This document shows positions 43,304 through 52,203 of a stretch of 64,000 nt of DNA, piece by piece. Under the pieces are notes generated by a model. The model did no database searches. It worked only from the letters and a program-made list of their open reading frames with translations, and was not told the DNA's origin. Within the stretch, counting starts at the first letter, position 1. The number at the start of each line of letters is the position of its first letter. The position numbers and the translations under genes are program-made. The stretch covers positions 2,542,001 through 2,606,000 of the forward strand of contig NZ_CP034752.1 of NCBI RefSeq assembly GCF_004295645.1, in the 5' to 3' direction. Origin of the DNA: Limnobaculum zhutongyuii. Lineage in GTDB: Bacteria > Pseudomonadota > Gammaproteobacteria > Enterobacterales > Enterobacteriaceae.

Positions 43304-44605
43304 ATGTCGGTTAAAGACATCTCAGTATCGATACCTGATACGGACACAGCTATTCAAACATCTAAATGGCAAAAACAAGATACAACGTGGATGTTGGGCT
43401 TATACGGCACCGCTATCGGAGCAGGGGTTCTTTTCCTGCCTATCAACGCGGGTCTGGGTGGTATATGGCCTTTGGTGATCATGTTGATCATCGCCTTTCC
43501 AATGACTTATTTCTCTCATCGTGCCTTAACTCGTTTCGTTCTGTCTGGTTCATCACGCGGTGGTGACATTACAGAAGTGGTAGAAGAACATTTTGGTAAA
43601 TTTGCCGGGGCATTAATTACCCTGCTCTATTTCTTTGCTATCTACCCTATTCTGTTGATTTATAGCGTGGGTATTACCAACACCACTATCAGTTTTATTG
43701 AAGTTCAGATGGGTATGACGGCACCACCGCGCTGGTTACTGTCAATCGTTCTGATTCTTGGCCTGATGACTATCGTTCACTTTGGTCGTGATATGGTGGT
43801 TAAGGCGATGAGTATTCTGGTTTATCCGTTTGTTACCGTTCTGATGCTGCTGGCGCTGTATCTGATCCCTCAATGGAGCGGTGCGATTTTCGAACAGGCT
43901 AACACCAGTTTTGACGCAGGCAGCATTAAAACGCTGCTGTTAACCCTGTGGTTAATTATTCCTACCATGGTGTTTTCATTTAACCACTCGCCAATCATCT
44001 CTTCGTTTGCCGTTAGCCAAAAAGAAACTTATGGTAAAAACGCCGATGAGAAAAGTGGTCGCATCTTAAGATATGCGCACTTGATGATGGTAATTACCGT
44101 CATGTTCTTTGTATTCAGCTGTGTATTAAGCCTGTCCCCTGCCAATCTGGCAGAAGCTAAAGCGCAGAATATTTCTATTCTGTCTTACCTGGCTAACCAC
44201 TTCCAGACTCCGCTTATCGAATATGTTGCGCCAGTTATTGCATTCGTGGCGATTACCAAGTCATTCCTGGGGCACTATCTTGGTGCAAGCGAAGGTATGC
44301 AAGGGCTGATGATTAAATCACTGCGCTCTAAAGGCAAGCCGGTACAAATCAAAAAACTGGAACGCATTACTGCGGTGTTTATGATTATTACCTGTTGGAT
44401 TATTGCCACGCTGAACCCAAGTATTCTGGGCATTATTGAAACCTTAGGTGGTCCGGTTATCGCGATGATTCTGTTTATTATGCCGATGTACGCTATCGCT
44501 AAAGTTCCTGCTATGCAGAAATACCGTGGCCATATGAGCAATATCTTTGTGGTACTGATGGGTCTGGTTGCGATTTCAGCGATTTTGTATTCGCTGTTTG
44601 GGTGA
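43304..44605 (+). CDS. sdaC: Serine transporter SdaC (HAAAP family)
   Basis: 433-residue proton:serine symporter with 11 membrane helices. Very close to E. coli SdaC (429): WMLGLYGTAIGAGVLFLPIN, DITEVVEEHFGKFAGALITL, FFAIYPILLIYSVGITN, SFNHSPIISSFAV, FLGHYLGASEG, LNPSILGIIETLGGP. GAGGG six bases before the ATG. In E. coli sdaC is followed by sdaB elsewhere on the chromosome; here it stands alone between tesB and amtB, so it has moved relative to E. coli. Confidence 0.93.
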   Translation: MSVKDISVSIPDTDTAIQTSKWQKQDTTWMLGLYGTAIGAGVLFLPINAGLGGIWPLVIMLIIAFPMTYFSHRALTRFVLSGSSRGGDITEVVEEHFGKFAGALITLLYFFAIYPILLIYSVGITNTTISFIEVQMGMTAPPRWLLSIVLILGLMTIVHFGRDMVVKAMSILVYPFVTVLMLLALYLIPQWSGAIFEQANTSFDAGSIKTLLLTLWLIIPTMVFSFNHSPIISSFAVSQKETYGKNADEKSGRILRYAHLMMVITVMFFVFSCVLSLSPANLAEAKAQNISILSYLANHFQTPLIEYVAPVIAFVAITKSFLGHYLGASEGMQGLMIKSLRSKGKPVQIKKLERITAVFMIITCWIIATLNPSILGIIETLGGPVIAMILFIMPMYAIAKVPAMQKYRGHMSNIFVVLMGLVAISAILYSLFG

Positions 44606-44618
44606 TGGATTTTGCTGG

Positions 44619-44717
44619 TTAATAGTCTAAATCAACATGAATGGATATGCCGGTCGCCACATCTAAAGTAGTGATATTGGCTTTGTGTGCAACCGGAAGA
44701 TCGACTGAAGTTAACAT
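44619..44717 (-). other. Possible short ORF or gene remnant in the sdaC-amtB gap
   Basis: In the 206-base gap the minus strand has an open frame ending TAA at 44619. It reads MLTSVDLPVAHKANITTLDV... from ATG 44717 (32 aa) and stays open upstream to an in-frame TAG beyond 44740. It looks more protein-like than random but has no ribosome site and no recognised family; it may be the tail of a lost gene. Confidence 0.25.
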
Positions 44718-44764
44718 CAGTACATGTCTGACCTGCTCTTCCTACAATTAGCTTTATTAAAAAC

Positions 44765-44790
44765 AAAAAGACGGCTCTGGCCGTCTTTTT
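44765..44790. terminator. Bidirectional terminator between sdaC and amtB
   Basis: Stem AAAAAGACGG (44765-44774) with CCGTCTTTTT (44781-44790). Gives a U-tract on both strands between the convergent sdaC and amtB. Confidence 0.88.
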
Positions 44791-44811
44791 CTATTAACAA
44801 TGCGTACCAAA

Positions 44812-46098
44812 TTATTGGTTATACGCGCTCTCACCATGTGAGTTGACGTCCAGACCTTCACGTTCCATTTCTTCCGGTACCCGCAGGCCAAGGAGGATAT
44901 CAGCTATTTTGTAGGCCACGAAAGCAACAATGCCTGACCATAACAAGCACACTACGATGCTTATCCCCTGAACGCCCACTTGCTTCAGCATGGTTACACC
45001 TTCAGCGTAGCCTGTTCCACCCAGAGCGGCTGAGGTCAATATACCAGTGCCAATACAACCCACGATTCCACATACGCCGTGCACCCCAAAGACATCACAG
45101 GTATCATCAACGTTTAACCATGATTTCAGTACCACCACGCCCCACAGGCCAGCAACACCGGCAATGATACCCAGAATCAGTGCACCACCGATACCCACCG
45201 AGCCTGCGGCTGGGGTAATAGCAACCAGACCCGCAATACAACCGGAACAGGCGCCCAGTAAAGACGGTTTACCACGAATCATCCACTCGGCAGCCAGCCA
45301 CCCCAGTACCGCCCCCGCTGTAGCGGTTACGGTGTTAACAAAAGCCAGGGCCGCAATTTCGTTGGCACTGCTGGCAGAACCCGCGTTAAAGCCAAACCAG
45401 CCGATATACAGAATCGCAGTGCCAATAAACACCATCGGCAGGTTATGTGGTTTAAACGCCTCGCGGCCAAATCCGCTGCGTTTTCCTAACATGTAGGCAC
45501 CCACTAAAGCTGCAATTGCCGCGTTAATGTGTACCACGGTACCACCCGCGAAATCGATAGCACCCATTTTAAACAGGTAACCGCCTCCCCATACCATATG
45601 AGCCATTGGCAAATAGGCCAGCGTAAACCAGATGAAAACAAAAAGAATTACCGCAGAAAACCGAACCCGCTCCGCGAATCCACCAACGATTAATCCTACG
45701 GTAATACAGGCAAACGATCCCTGAAAAGCAACATGAATTAACTTATAAAACGTACCTGTCACATCGGTTAAGTGAACATCTTTCAGCAGTAAGCCATTAA
45801 AGTTACCAAAGAAATCGTTCCCTTCACCAAAAGCCAGGGTATAGCCATAAATCACCCAAAGCACACTCACTAAAGAAAAGGTCGCTATCACTTGAGTCAT
45901 CAAAGAAAGCACGTTTTTAGAACGTAGTAATCCGCCATAAAACAGCGCAATACCAGGAATACTCATAAACAGAACCAGCGCAGTACTTATCATCATAAAG
46001 CCGTTATCGGCTTTATCGGCGACGCTCTCGGCAGCCATGGCAAAACCAGGAAACATAACCGGCAGACTCATCGCTATTCCGGATAAAAATCTTTTCAT
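44812..46098 (-). CDS. amtB: Ammonium channel AmtB
   Basis: 428 residues, the same as E. coli. Signal peptide MKRFLSGIAMSLPVMFPGFAMA, then 11 membrane helices. Landmarks are MVWGGGYLFKMGAIDFAGGTVVHINA (first conserved pore His, cited in part), WFGFNAGSASSANEIAA and DTCDVFGVHGVCGIVG (second pore His). Conducts NH3/NH4+ under nitrogen limitation and is plugged by GlnK. 37 bases after glnK in one operon. Confidence 0.97.
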   Translation of the reverse strand: MKRFLSGIAMSLPVMFPGFAMAAESVADKADNGFMMISTALVLFMSIPGIALFYGGLLRSKNVLSLMTQVIATFSLVSVLWVIYGYTLAFGEGNDFFGNFNGLLLKDVHLTDVTGTFYKLIHVAFQGSFACITVGLIVGGFAERVRFSAVILFVFIWFTLAYLPMAHMVWGGGYLFKMGAIDFAGGTVVHINAAIAALVGAYMLGKRSGFGREAFKPHNLPMVFIGTAILYIGWFGFNAGSASSANEIAALAFVNTVTATAGAVLGWLAAEWMIRGKPSLLGACSGCIAGLVAITPAAGSVGIGGALILGIIAGVAGLWGVVVLKSWLNVDDTCDVFGVHGVCGIVGCIGTGILTSAALGGTGYAEGVTMLKQVGVQGISIVVCLLWSGIVAFVAYKIADILLGLRVPEEMEREGLDVNSHGESAYNQ

Positions 46099-46135
46099 CT
46101 CTATTCATCCTTCTCACATGTTGAGTATTTATGAC

Positions 46136-46474
46136 TTACAGAGCGTCTTCGTCTGTTTCGCCGGTGCGTATACGTACTACCCGCTGTAATTCAGTAACAA
46201 AAATCTTTCCATCACCAATCTTGCCGGTGTAAGCAGACTGAGTTATCGCGGCAATCGCGCCCTCAACCTGATCGTCAGACATCGCAATATCAATCTTCAC
46301 TTTCGGTAAAAAGTTAACGCTGTATTCCGCACCGCGATATAGCTCCGCATGCCCTTTCTGACGGCCAAATCCCTTAACTTCTGTAACCGTCAATCCCTGA
46401 ATTCCTATTGAAGATAAGGCTTCGCGCACATCTTCCAGCTTGAAGGGTTTAATCACTACAGTGACAAGTTTCAT
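46136..46474 (-). CDS. glnK: Nitrogen regulatory PII protein GlnK
   Basis: 112 residues, same as E. coli. Trimeric PII signal protein binding ATP/ADP and 2-oxoglutarate. The T-loop RGAEYSVNFLPKVKID carries the uridylylated Tyr51; B-loop GKIGDGKIFV, C-loop VRIRTGE. Controls AmtB and NtrB. Preceded by a sigma-54 promoter. Confidence 0.97.
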   Translation of the reverse strand: MKLVTVVIKPFKLEDVREALSSIGIQGLTVTEVKGFGRQKGHAELYRGAEYSVNFLPKVKIDIAMSDDQVEGAIAAITQSAYTGKIGDGKIFVTELQRVVRIRTGETDEDAL

Positions 46475-46543
46475 ATGCCTCTCCTCGATTAAGGGTTAAC
46501 GATTAATAATGGTTAACTGATAAATGGTCCACGATCAGACAAG

Positions 46544-46559
46544 AGCAATTAGCATGCCA
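46544..46559 (-). promoter_or_regulatory. Sigma-54 promoter of glnK-amtB
   Basis: On the minus strand TGGCAT-GCTAA-TTGCT matches the -24/-12 consensus TGGCAC-N5-TTGCA with correct spacing, ending 70 bases before the glnK ATG. Fits NtrC-dependent nitrogen control. Confidence 0.85.
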
Positions 46560-46816
46560 AAATAGAAATGAACCCCATTTTCCCGGCAATAAATAGAGCT
46601 GATAAAAAAATATTAGGGTCTTAAAACGAGTTTAGAAATGGGCGAATAAATATATCCAACACATGGTTTTTTCTGGAGAAAATGCAGAGGTTTATACTGA
46701 GGATTTCATCATTAAAAAAAGATCAATAAAAGTGATGAATTCAATAAATATAACCGTTGAATAATAAAGGTAAGCAAATTCAGACAGCAAAAATAGAATC
46801 TCTCAAATTATTAACC

Positions 46817-46833
46817 CGCACTAAAACAGTGCG
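46817..46833. promoter_or_regulatory. Possible NtrC enhancer site
   Basis: Palindrome CGCACTAAAACAGTGCG fits the GCAC-N7-GTGC core of NtrC sites and lies ~260 bases upstream of the glnK sigma-54 promoter, a usable enhancer distance. The rest of the AT-rich gap 46475-46911 shows no other clear site. A chance palindrome cannot be excluded. Confidence 0.45.
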
Positions 46834-46911
46834 TAATAAAGCGTAATTTGATGCAAAATAATTCCTGCTTACTATCTATTGCACAAAATTGATCTATTTT
46901 TAAGGGCATAA

Positions 46912-46936
46912 AAAAACCCCGGAAACCGGGGTTTTT
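46912..46936 (-). terminator. Terminator after the Asr-like gene pair
   Basis: 11-bp stem AAAAACCCCGG (46912-46922) with CCGGGGTTTTT (46926-46936), AAA loop, continuing as a run of T's on the minus strand. 23 bases after the second Asr-like stop. Confidence 0.88.
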
Positions 46937-46958
46937 AACGCATGTGACAAACCTGATA

Positions 46959-47174
46959 TTAGGCCGCCGGAGTGGTCGGCTGTTGGCCTGCTGATTTGGT
47001 GCCAGGTTGAGCTTTAGCATGTTGTTTATGCTGCTTCGCCTTGCTACTTGCTTTATGTGCAGTAGCGGAAACCTGCTGAGCATCTTTTACCGGTTGAGTA
47101 TTACTACCAGCCGCAAAGGCTGTGCCAGACAGAACAAATAAAGCGACTGTGGCCATTGAGAGTAATTTTTTCAT
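46959..47174 (-). CDS. Asr-like acid-shock protein (copy 2)
   Basis: 71 residues. Signal peptide MKKLLSMATVALFVLSGTAFA, then a low-complexity mature chain rich in Ala, Gln, Lys and His (HKASSKAKQHKQHAKAQ) like enterobacterial Asr, an exported basic protein induced by acid. Start set at the signal-peptide Met (47174), with AGGGTG upstream. Paralogue of the gene 33 bases upstream; both end at the terminator at 46912. Shorter than E. coli Asr, with fewer repeat units. Confidence 0.75.
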   Translation of the reverse strand: MKKLLSMATVALFVLSGTAFAAGSNTQPVKDAQQVSATAHKASSKAKQHKQHAKAQPGTKSAGQQPTTPAA

Positions 47175-47207
47175 TTGGTACACCCTGGTATCCGTTATCA
47201 GCGCTAA

Positions 47208-47414
47208 TTACTTAGCTGCTGGTTCTTGAGTTGATTGTTTAGCTTCAGCTTTTTTAGCATGTTTTTTATGCTGTTTGCTCTTATCAGCAGTTTTGTGATG
47301 AGCAGTAGCAGTTTGTGCAGAATCAGTTGGAGTGGTTGCAGCAGTATCGGCAGCAAATACAGAACCAGACAGAACAAACATAGTAGCAACGGCTAAAGGT
47401 AATAATTTTTTCAT
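47208..47414 (-). CDS. Asr-like acid-shock protein (copy 1)
   Basis: 68 residues: signal peptide MKKLLPLAVATMFVLSGSVFA followed by a Thr/Ala and then Lys/His/Ala-rich tail (HHKTADKSKQHKKHAKKAEA). Same architecture and N-terminal wording as its downstream neighbour, so they are tandem duplicates. GAGGA precedes the ATG at 47414. In E. coli asr is induced by acid through RstA/PhoB. Confidence 0.75.
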   Translation of the reverse strand: MKKLLPLAVATMFVLSGSVFAADTAATTPTDSAQTATAHHKTADKSKQHKKHAKKAEAKQSTQEPAAK

Positions 47415-47948
47415 TTGATAAATCCTCAGGATTGTTAACTCAATTGCGTTTGATAACACAGCAGGCGGAAATGAACCGGATGCTTATTGGTGATTTAGCT
47501 TCGTATCTCGTTAAATCTGAAATAAATATAATCCCTATTTTGTCAGTGAGAGTAAGAGCTAAGTAATTGCAATGTAAATTAAATGTAACTAATCATCATA
47601 AGTTTATGTTAATGCCATCAGATGAAAAAAATCATTAAAAATCAAATAACAGAAAAATTTTAATGGGATATTTTTGTTATAAAATATCAGGTCAAACCAG
47701 ACGAAAAAATAGCAAATCCGATCATTTATTTGATCAGTGAGATATTTATTAGCTATTGATTATTCATAGAAAAATAGAATTACGGAAATAAAGTTAAAAT
47801 GTAACCGTATTAATAGTTTGTCGATATATTAAGTTTATTTTCCCGTTGCGAAAAATAGAAAAAAGGTATTCAACTCAACTAATCACTTAATAATTAATAC
47901 AATGTATAAGCGGGTTAGTTATTTTCTCCCCCACTTATACAATCATAT
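47415..47948. other. AT-rich intergenic region upstream of the Asr-like genes
   Basis: 534 bases with no ORF I would defend. TGTAAATTAAATGTA (47573-47587) is a loose match to the RstA box known from E. coli asr, ~160 bases upstream of the first Asr-like gene, but with one extra base in the spacer. A hairpin (47903-47914 with 47930-47941, one mismatch) 8 bases beyond the mdlB stop may be the mdlAB terminator. Confidence 0.4.
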
Positions 47949-49730
47949 TTAAGCCTGAGCTTCTAATTCCGTCGCGGCCAGTTGTAACTGGTGCATTTGA
48001 TAATAACGTCCTTTTTGCATCAATAATTGATGATGTGTGCCACGCTCAACAATTTGTCCCCGATTAAGGACGACTATTTGATCCGCTTCCACGATAGTAG
48101 AAAGACGGTGAGCGATGACTACCAGCGTAGTTTTATGACGAATAGCACTTAACGCACGGTGAATAGCCTGCTCGGTACCTGAGTCGATATTGGCTGTCGC
48201 TTCATCCAGAATCAAAATTTCTGGTGTTTGCACCAACACCCGGGCTAAGGCCAGCAGCTGCTTCTGCCCTACCGAAAGATTGTTCCCCTGTTCACCCAGC
48301 ACCGTATTAATATCAGAAGGCATGGCTTTGATCAGCGTTTCCAATTGAGAAATACGTAACGCTTCCCATACCTGTTCTTCGCTAATTGCTCGCCCCAAGG
48401 CCACGTTAGCATAAACCGTATCCGCCAGTACCACCGGGTCTTGCTGTACCATCGCTACGCCGGTACGCAACACCTGATGGCTCAGGGAGTGTAAAGGACG
48501 ATCGTCGAGGCAAATCTCCCCTTTAGAAAGCGGATAGTAACCCATTAACAAATTAGCCAATGTGCTTTTGCCACTGCCGGTATGGCCTACCAAGGCAATA
48601 AAATCACGAGATGGAACCGACAGATTAATGTCGCTCAAAACCGTTTTGCTTCGGTTATAGGAAAAGCTCAGGTCGCGAATATCAATTTTCCCCGACAGCA
48701 GCGGTTGATTATCATCACCGTATTTCTGTTGTTCCCCATCCATCAGCTCAAAAATACGCTCACCGGCAACCACAGCCTGTTGCAGCATAGCTTGCTGAGA
48801 AGCCAGCTCAATCAGTGGTTCATTCAACCGCGACAAATAGTTAATAAAGGCATACAACACACCAACACCGATGGAACCTTCCGGGCTAAAGCCAAACAAC
48901 ATTAATAGCCCGCTCAAAACCAGTGCAGAAATCAAACTTAACAGCGGGCGCAGCAGCAAGCTTTCCAGACGTAAGGTCTTCAGGCGCATCATATAGTGAG
49001 TGCGGTTAGTTTCGCCCAACTGCTCACCAAAGCGAACCTGTTGACGAAATTGCTGTAATACCACCATGCCGCTGATAGCTTCATTAAAGCGATTGTTGAT
49101 ATCGGCTAACAGACTACGCACCTGACGTATAACCGGTGTGCTATAGCGTTGATAAATACTCATCAAAACAAGAACCACCGGGAATATCGCCATCGCTACC
49201 AGTGCCATACGCCAGTCCAGACTAAACATGGCAATCAGCATTGCGCTGATTAATGCTGCACTGCGCAATACCGTCGCCACCACGGTGACATACAGATCTT
49301 TAATCACTTCGGTATCGTTAGTCACTTTTGAAATTAGCTGACCAACCGGCTGGGTATCAAAAATAGCGATAGGTTGTTTTAGCGCAGCGTCCATCACATC
49401 ACTACGGATAGTTTGTACTACGCCAACGGCGGCACGGTTAAACAATAACGCCTGATTGTAGCGCAGCGTGGCTGCCAGTATTTGTAGCAGTAAAAACACG
49501 ACCGCCAGCGCAGCGACTTTGCCGGGCGGCATAATATTTTTAGCCACCATATTGTCAATAAAATAGCTGATCAGTACCGGACCACAAACTTCCGCCCCTG
49601 CGGCTAGCCACAACAATAAGGCGGCAAGACTTAATGGTTTACGATAAGGAGCACCATAGGCCAGCAAGCGCTTCAGCGTTGGCCATAATTGACGGAATTT
49701 TTGATTTTTGTTGGTCGTCATATTACTCAT
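47949..49730 (-). CDS. mdlB: ABC transporter half MdlB
   Basis: 593-residue multidrug-type ABC exporter half: six TM helices (~20-310, starting FRQLWPTLKRLLAYGAPYRK), then the nucleotide-binding domain with Walker A GHTGSGKSTLANLLMG, signature NLSVGQKQLLALARVL, Walker B ILILDEATANID and switch IAHRLSTI. Pairs with MdlA as a heterodimer; its first ATG overlaps the mdlA end by eight bases (a second ATG three codons on is possible). E. coli MdlB is closely similar. Substrate unknown. Confidence 0.95.
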   Translation of the reverse strand: MSNMTTNKNQKFRQLWPTLKRLLAYGAPYRKPLSLAALLLWLAAGAEVCGPVLISYFIDNMVAKNIMPPGKVAALAVVFLLLQILAATLRYNQALLFNRAAVGVVQTIRSDVMDAALKQPIAIFDTQPVGQLISKVTNDTEVIKDLYVTVVATVLRSAALISAMLIAMFSLDWRMALVAMAIFPVVLVLMSIYQRYSTPVIRQVRSLLADINNRFNEAISGMVVLQQFRQQVRFGEQLGETNRTHYMMRLKTLRLESLLLRPLLSLISALVLSGLLMLFGFSPEGSIGVGVLYAFINYLSRLNEPLIELASQQAMLQQAVVAGERIFELMDGEQQKYGDDNQPLLSGKIDIRDLSFSYNRSKTVLSDINLSVPSRDFIALVGHTGSGKSTLANLLMGYYPLSKGEICLDDRPLHSLSHQVLRTGVAMVQQDPVVLADTVYANVALGRAISEEQVWEALRISQLETLIKAMPSDINTVLGEQGNNLSVGQKQLLALARVLVQTPEILILDEATANIDSGTEQAIHRALSAIRHKTTLVVIAHRLSTIVEADQIVVLNRGQIVERGTHHQLLMQKGRYYQMHQLQLAATELEAQA

Positions 49731-51462
49731 CCAGTGCGGCTTCCAGTTGCTGATAGCGATACATATTGCGATACCATCCAGCCTGCTCTGCCAGTTCTGA
49801 ATGCGAGCCTCGCTGAGTTACACGACCATCCTGCAACACCAGAATTTCATTGGCATACAGCAATCCTGAGAGCCGATGTGCGCTGATGATTAAAGTACGG
49901 TCCTTCCCCCACTGACGTAAATTTTGCAGGATCTGATACTCGGTGCGACCATCTACCGCAGAAAGTGCATCATCAAGGATCAGTATTTCACTTTCCATTA
50001 ATAACGCTCTGGCGATGGCGATACGCTGTTTCTGCCCACCAGATAACATCACACCGCGTTCACCGACCTCGGTTTGATACCCTTGCGCGAGATTCAGAAT
50101 ATCTTCATGCACACAGGCCAGCGCGGCAGCCTGTTCAATTTCATCCTGTGTAGCCTGCGGATAACCCAGTGCAATATTTTCTGCGATGGTGGCGGAAAAC
50201 AGGAACGGCATCTGACTCACCACCGATAAACGAGCTCGCCATTCATCCAGTTTGACCTGCCGCAGCGGTAATGAGTGATAGCAAATATCCCCTTCGGTAA
50301 CATCAAACTGGCGTTGAATCAGTGCCAATAGTGAGCTTTTGCCGGAACCGGTTGGGCCGCATAAACCCAGGGTTTTTCCGGGCTCCAGACGGGTATGAAC
50401 ATCTTCCAGTGAGGCTTTTTCGGTTAGCGGATAGTGAAAACGTTGAATGTTAATATCCAGTACGCCACGACCAGGAGGTAAATCCAAATCCCCATCCACC
50501 ACTTCCGGCGCTTCTTCCAGCAAGCTGGAAATACGCCCGTAGGCAGCACTGCCCCGTTCAACGATATTAAACATCCATGCCAGCGCTAACATTGGCCAAA
50601 TCATCAGGCCTAAATACATCACAAAACTGGTCAGTTGCCCCAATGTCATCTGATTATGGATCACCATCCAGCTACCACCGCCAATCGCCAGCATATTGGC
50701 GCAGGCAACTGCCAGATAGATAGTAGGATCAAAGCGGGCATCCACTCTCGCTACCCGCATATTTTTATGACCGGCATCGGTAGCAACATCAGAAAAGAGT
50801 TTTGACTGGTAATTTTCCAGACCAAATGATTTGATCATCCGAATGCTGGTCAGGCTTTCTTGAGTGCGATCGTTTAAAGATGAAAATGCCGCCTGCGCCA
50901 CGCGAAAACGATTATGTAACTCATCACCATAACGTTTAATAAAGATGGCCATGATTGGCATGGGCAATAAAGATAACAGCGTTAATTGCCAGCTAATTTG
51001 AACGCTCATCACCACCAGCACGGCACAACCCATCACCAGCGAATCCACCAGTGTTAAGACCCCTTCCCCGGCAGCAAATACCACCCGATCTACATCATTG
51101 GTTGCTCTGGCAATGAGATCGCCGGTACGGTGACGCAGGTAAAAATTGGGATGCTGGCGGCTCAGTTGACGATAAAATTTATTACGTAGCTCAACAGCCA
51201 GTAGATAAGAGGCACCAAATAACAATACGCGCCATACATAACGCAGCAAATAGATAACGACAGCCGTGCCAACGATCAGACCAATCCACATCATCACGGT
51301 ATAACCATCCATCTGGCGATGGGTGATACCGTCAACAATCGTACCTACCAGCTTGGGAGGCAATAACTGCATCAGGGCAATGATGATAAGAAGTGTCACT
51401 GCACCTAAATAGCGTTTCCACTGTAAAACAAAAAACCAGCGCAATTGAGAGAACAGTTTCAC
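49723..51462 (-). CDS. mdlA: ABC transporter half MdlA
   Basis: 579-residue partner of MdlB. Six TM helices (~15-300), NBD with Walker A GPTGSGKSSLLALIQRQF, Q-loop VVSQMPFLFSATI, signature MLSGGQKQRIAIARALL, Walker B ILILDDALSAVD (Asp in place of the usual catalytic Glu, so one degenerate ATPase site, as in other heterodimeric exporters) and HRLSGL. Upstream gene of the pair, itself downstream of decR in the same direction. Confidence 0.95.
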   Translation of the reverse strand: MKLFSQLRWFFVLQWKRYLGAVTLLIIIALMQLLPPKLVGTIVDGITHRQMDGYTVMMWIGLIVGTAVVIYLLRYVWRVLLFGASYLLAVELRNKFYRQLSRQHPNFYLRHRTGDLIARATNDVDRVVFAAGEGVLTLVDSLVMGCAVLVVMSVQISWQLTLLSLLPMPIMAIFIKRYGDELHNRFRVAQAAFSSLNDRTQESLTSIRMIKSFGLENYQSKLFSDVATDAGHKNMRVARVDARFDPTIYLAVACANMLAIGGGSWMVIHNQMTLGQLTSFVMYLGLMIWPMLALAWMFNIVERGSAAYGRISSLLEEAPEVVDGDLDLPPGRGVLDINIQRFHYPLTEKASLEDVHTRLEPGKTLGLCGPTGSGKSSLLALIQRQFDVTEGDICYHSLPLRQVKLDEWRARLSVVSQMPFLFSATIAENIALGYPQATQDEIEQAAALACVHEDILNLAQGYQTEVGERGVMLSGGQKQRIAIARALLMESEILILDDALSAVDGRTEYQILQNLRQWGKDRTLIISAHRLSGLLYANEILVLQDGRVTQRGSHSELAEQAGWYRNMYRYQQLEAALDE

Positions 51463-51596
51463 TATATTAATCCGGTCATCAGGCAGTCTCTGGAGAGTGA
51501 CTGCATTAGTTTAAATTCAATAAAATCAGCGGCGAAAGGATACCATTTTCAGCCAGGCCAAATGAAATTATTTCTCATTTAGCGCTAAAAATTATC

Positions 51597-52058
51597 CTAT
51601 TCAGTAATAGGTAAACAAGTCGTGAGCTTTATCTCTTCCATAGCAAAGCTGGAGGTCACATCGCTAAGCCCGCTCACGCTATTAACCAGACGCTTATAAA
51701 AATTATCAAAGCTCTTCATATCGGCAACCTGAACGCGCATCAGATAATCATATTCACCAGCCATGCGATAAAAGGCCATCACTTCGGGCATATCTTCCAC
51801 ACAATCCACAAAGCTTTGATACCAGTCGCGGCTATGGCACTGGGTTTTTATCAGCACAAAAGCCGTCAGGCTCAGCCCCAGCTTCTCCGCATCTAACAGG
51901 GCGACTTTATGGCGAATATATCCTTCGTCTTCCAGCCTTTTCAGGCGTTTCCAACAGGGTGTTGAAGTCAGGCTGACCTCATCCGCCAGCGTCTGAAGTG
52001 ACAGAGTGCAATCCTTTTGTAACAGAGTCAGCATTTTTCGGTCAATTTTATCTAACAC
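51597..52058 (-). CDS. decR: Lrp/AsnC-family regulator DecR (YbaO)
   Basis: 153 residues. N-terminal helix-turn-helix (LDKIDRKMLTLLQKDCTLSL, then TPCWKRLKRLEDEGYI) and a C-terminal RAM ligand-binding domain (GEYDYLMRVQVADMKSFDNF). Close to E. coli DecR, which senses cysteine and activates the cysteine-detoxification enzyme gene cyuA. Here it is divergent from a cysteine desulfhydrase gene, its probable target. Shares a 145-base regulatory gap with it. Confidence 0.93.
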   Translation of the reverse strand: MLDKIDRKMLTLLQKDCTLSLQTLADEVSLTSTPCWKRLKRLEDEGYIRHKVALLDAEKLGLSLTAFVLIKTQCHSRDWYQSFVDCVEDMPEVMAFYRMAGEYDYLMRVQVADMKSFDNFYKRLVNSVSGLSDVTSSFAMEEIKLTTCLPITE

Positions 52059-52203
52059 ATCGGCCTCTGAGAGAAATATTTTCTACCATATGACTATTAT
52101 ACAGTAAAAATAGCAATAATTTTTTCTGTCAACGCGGTTAATCTATCAGTATAGAATCAAACCTGCCTGACAGGTTATTAACAGGCCGTTACAGGAAAAG
52201 AAT

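Noticed and set aside
45047..45496. 149-codon plus-strand ORF within amtB
   Set aside because: Pro/Thr-rich antisense frame of a membrane protein gene; typical shadow.
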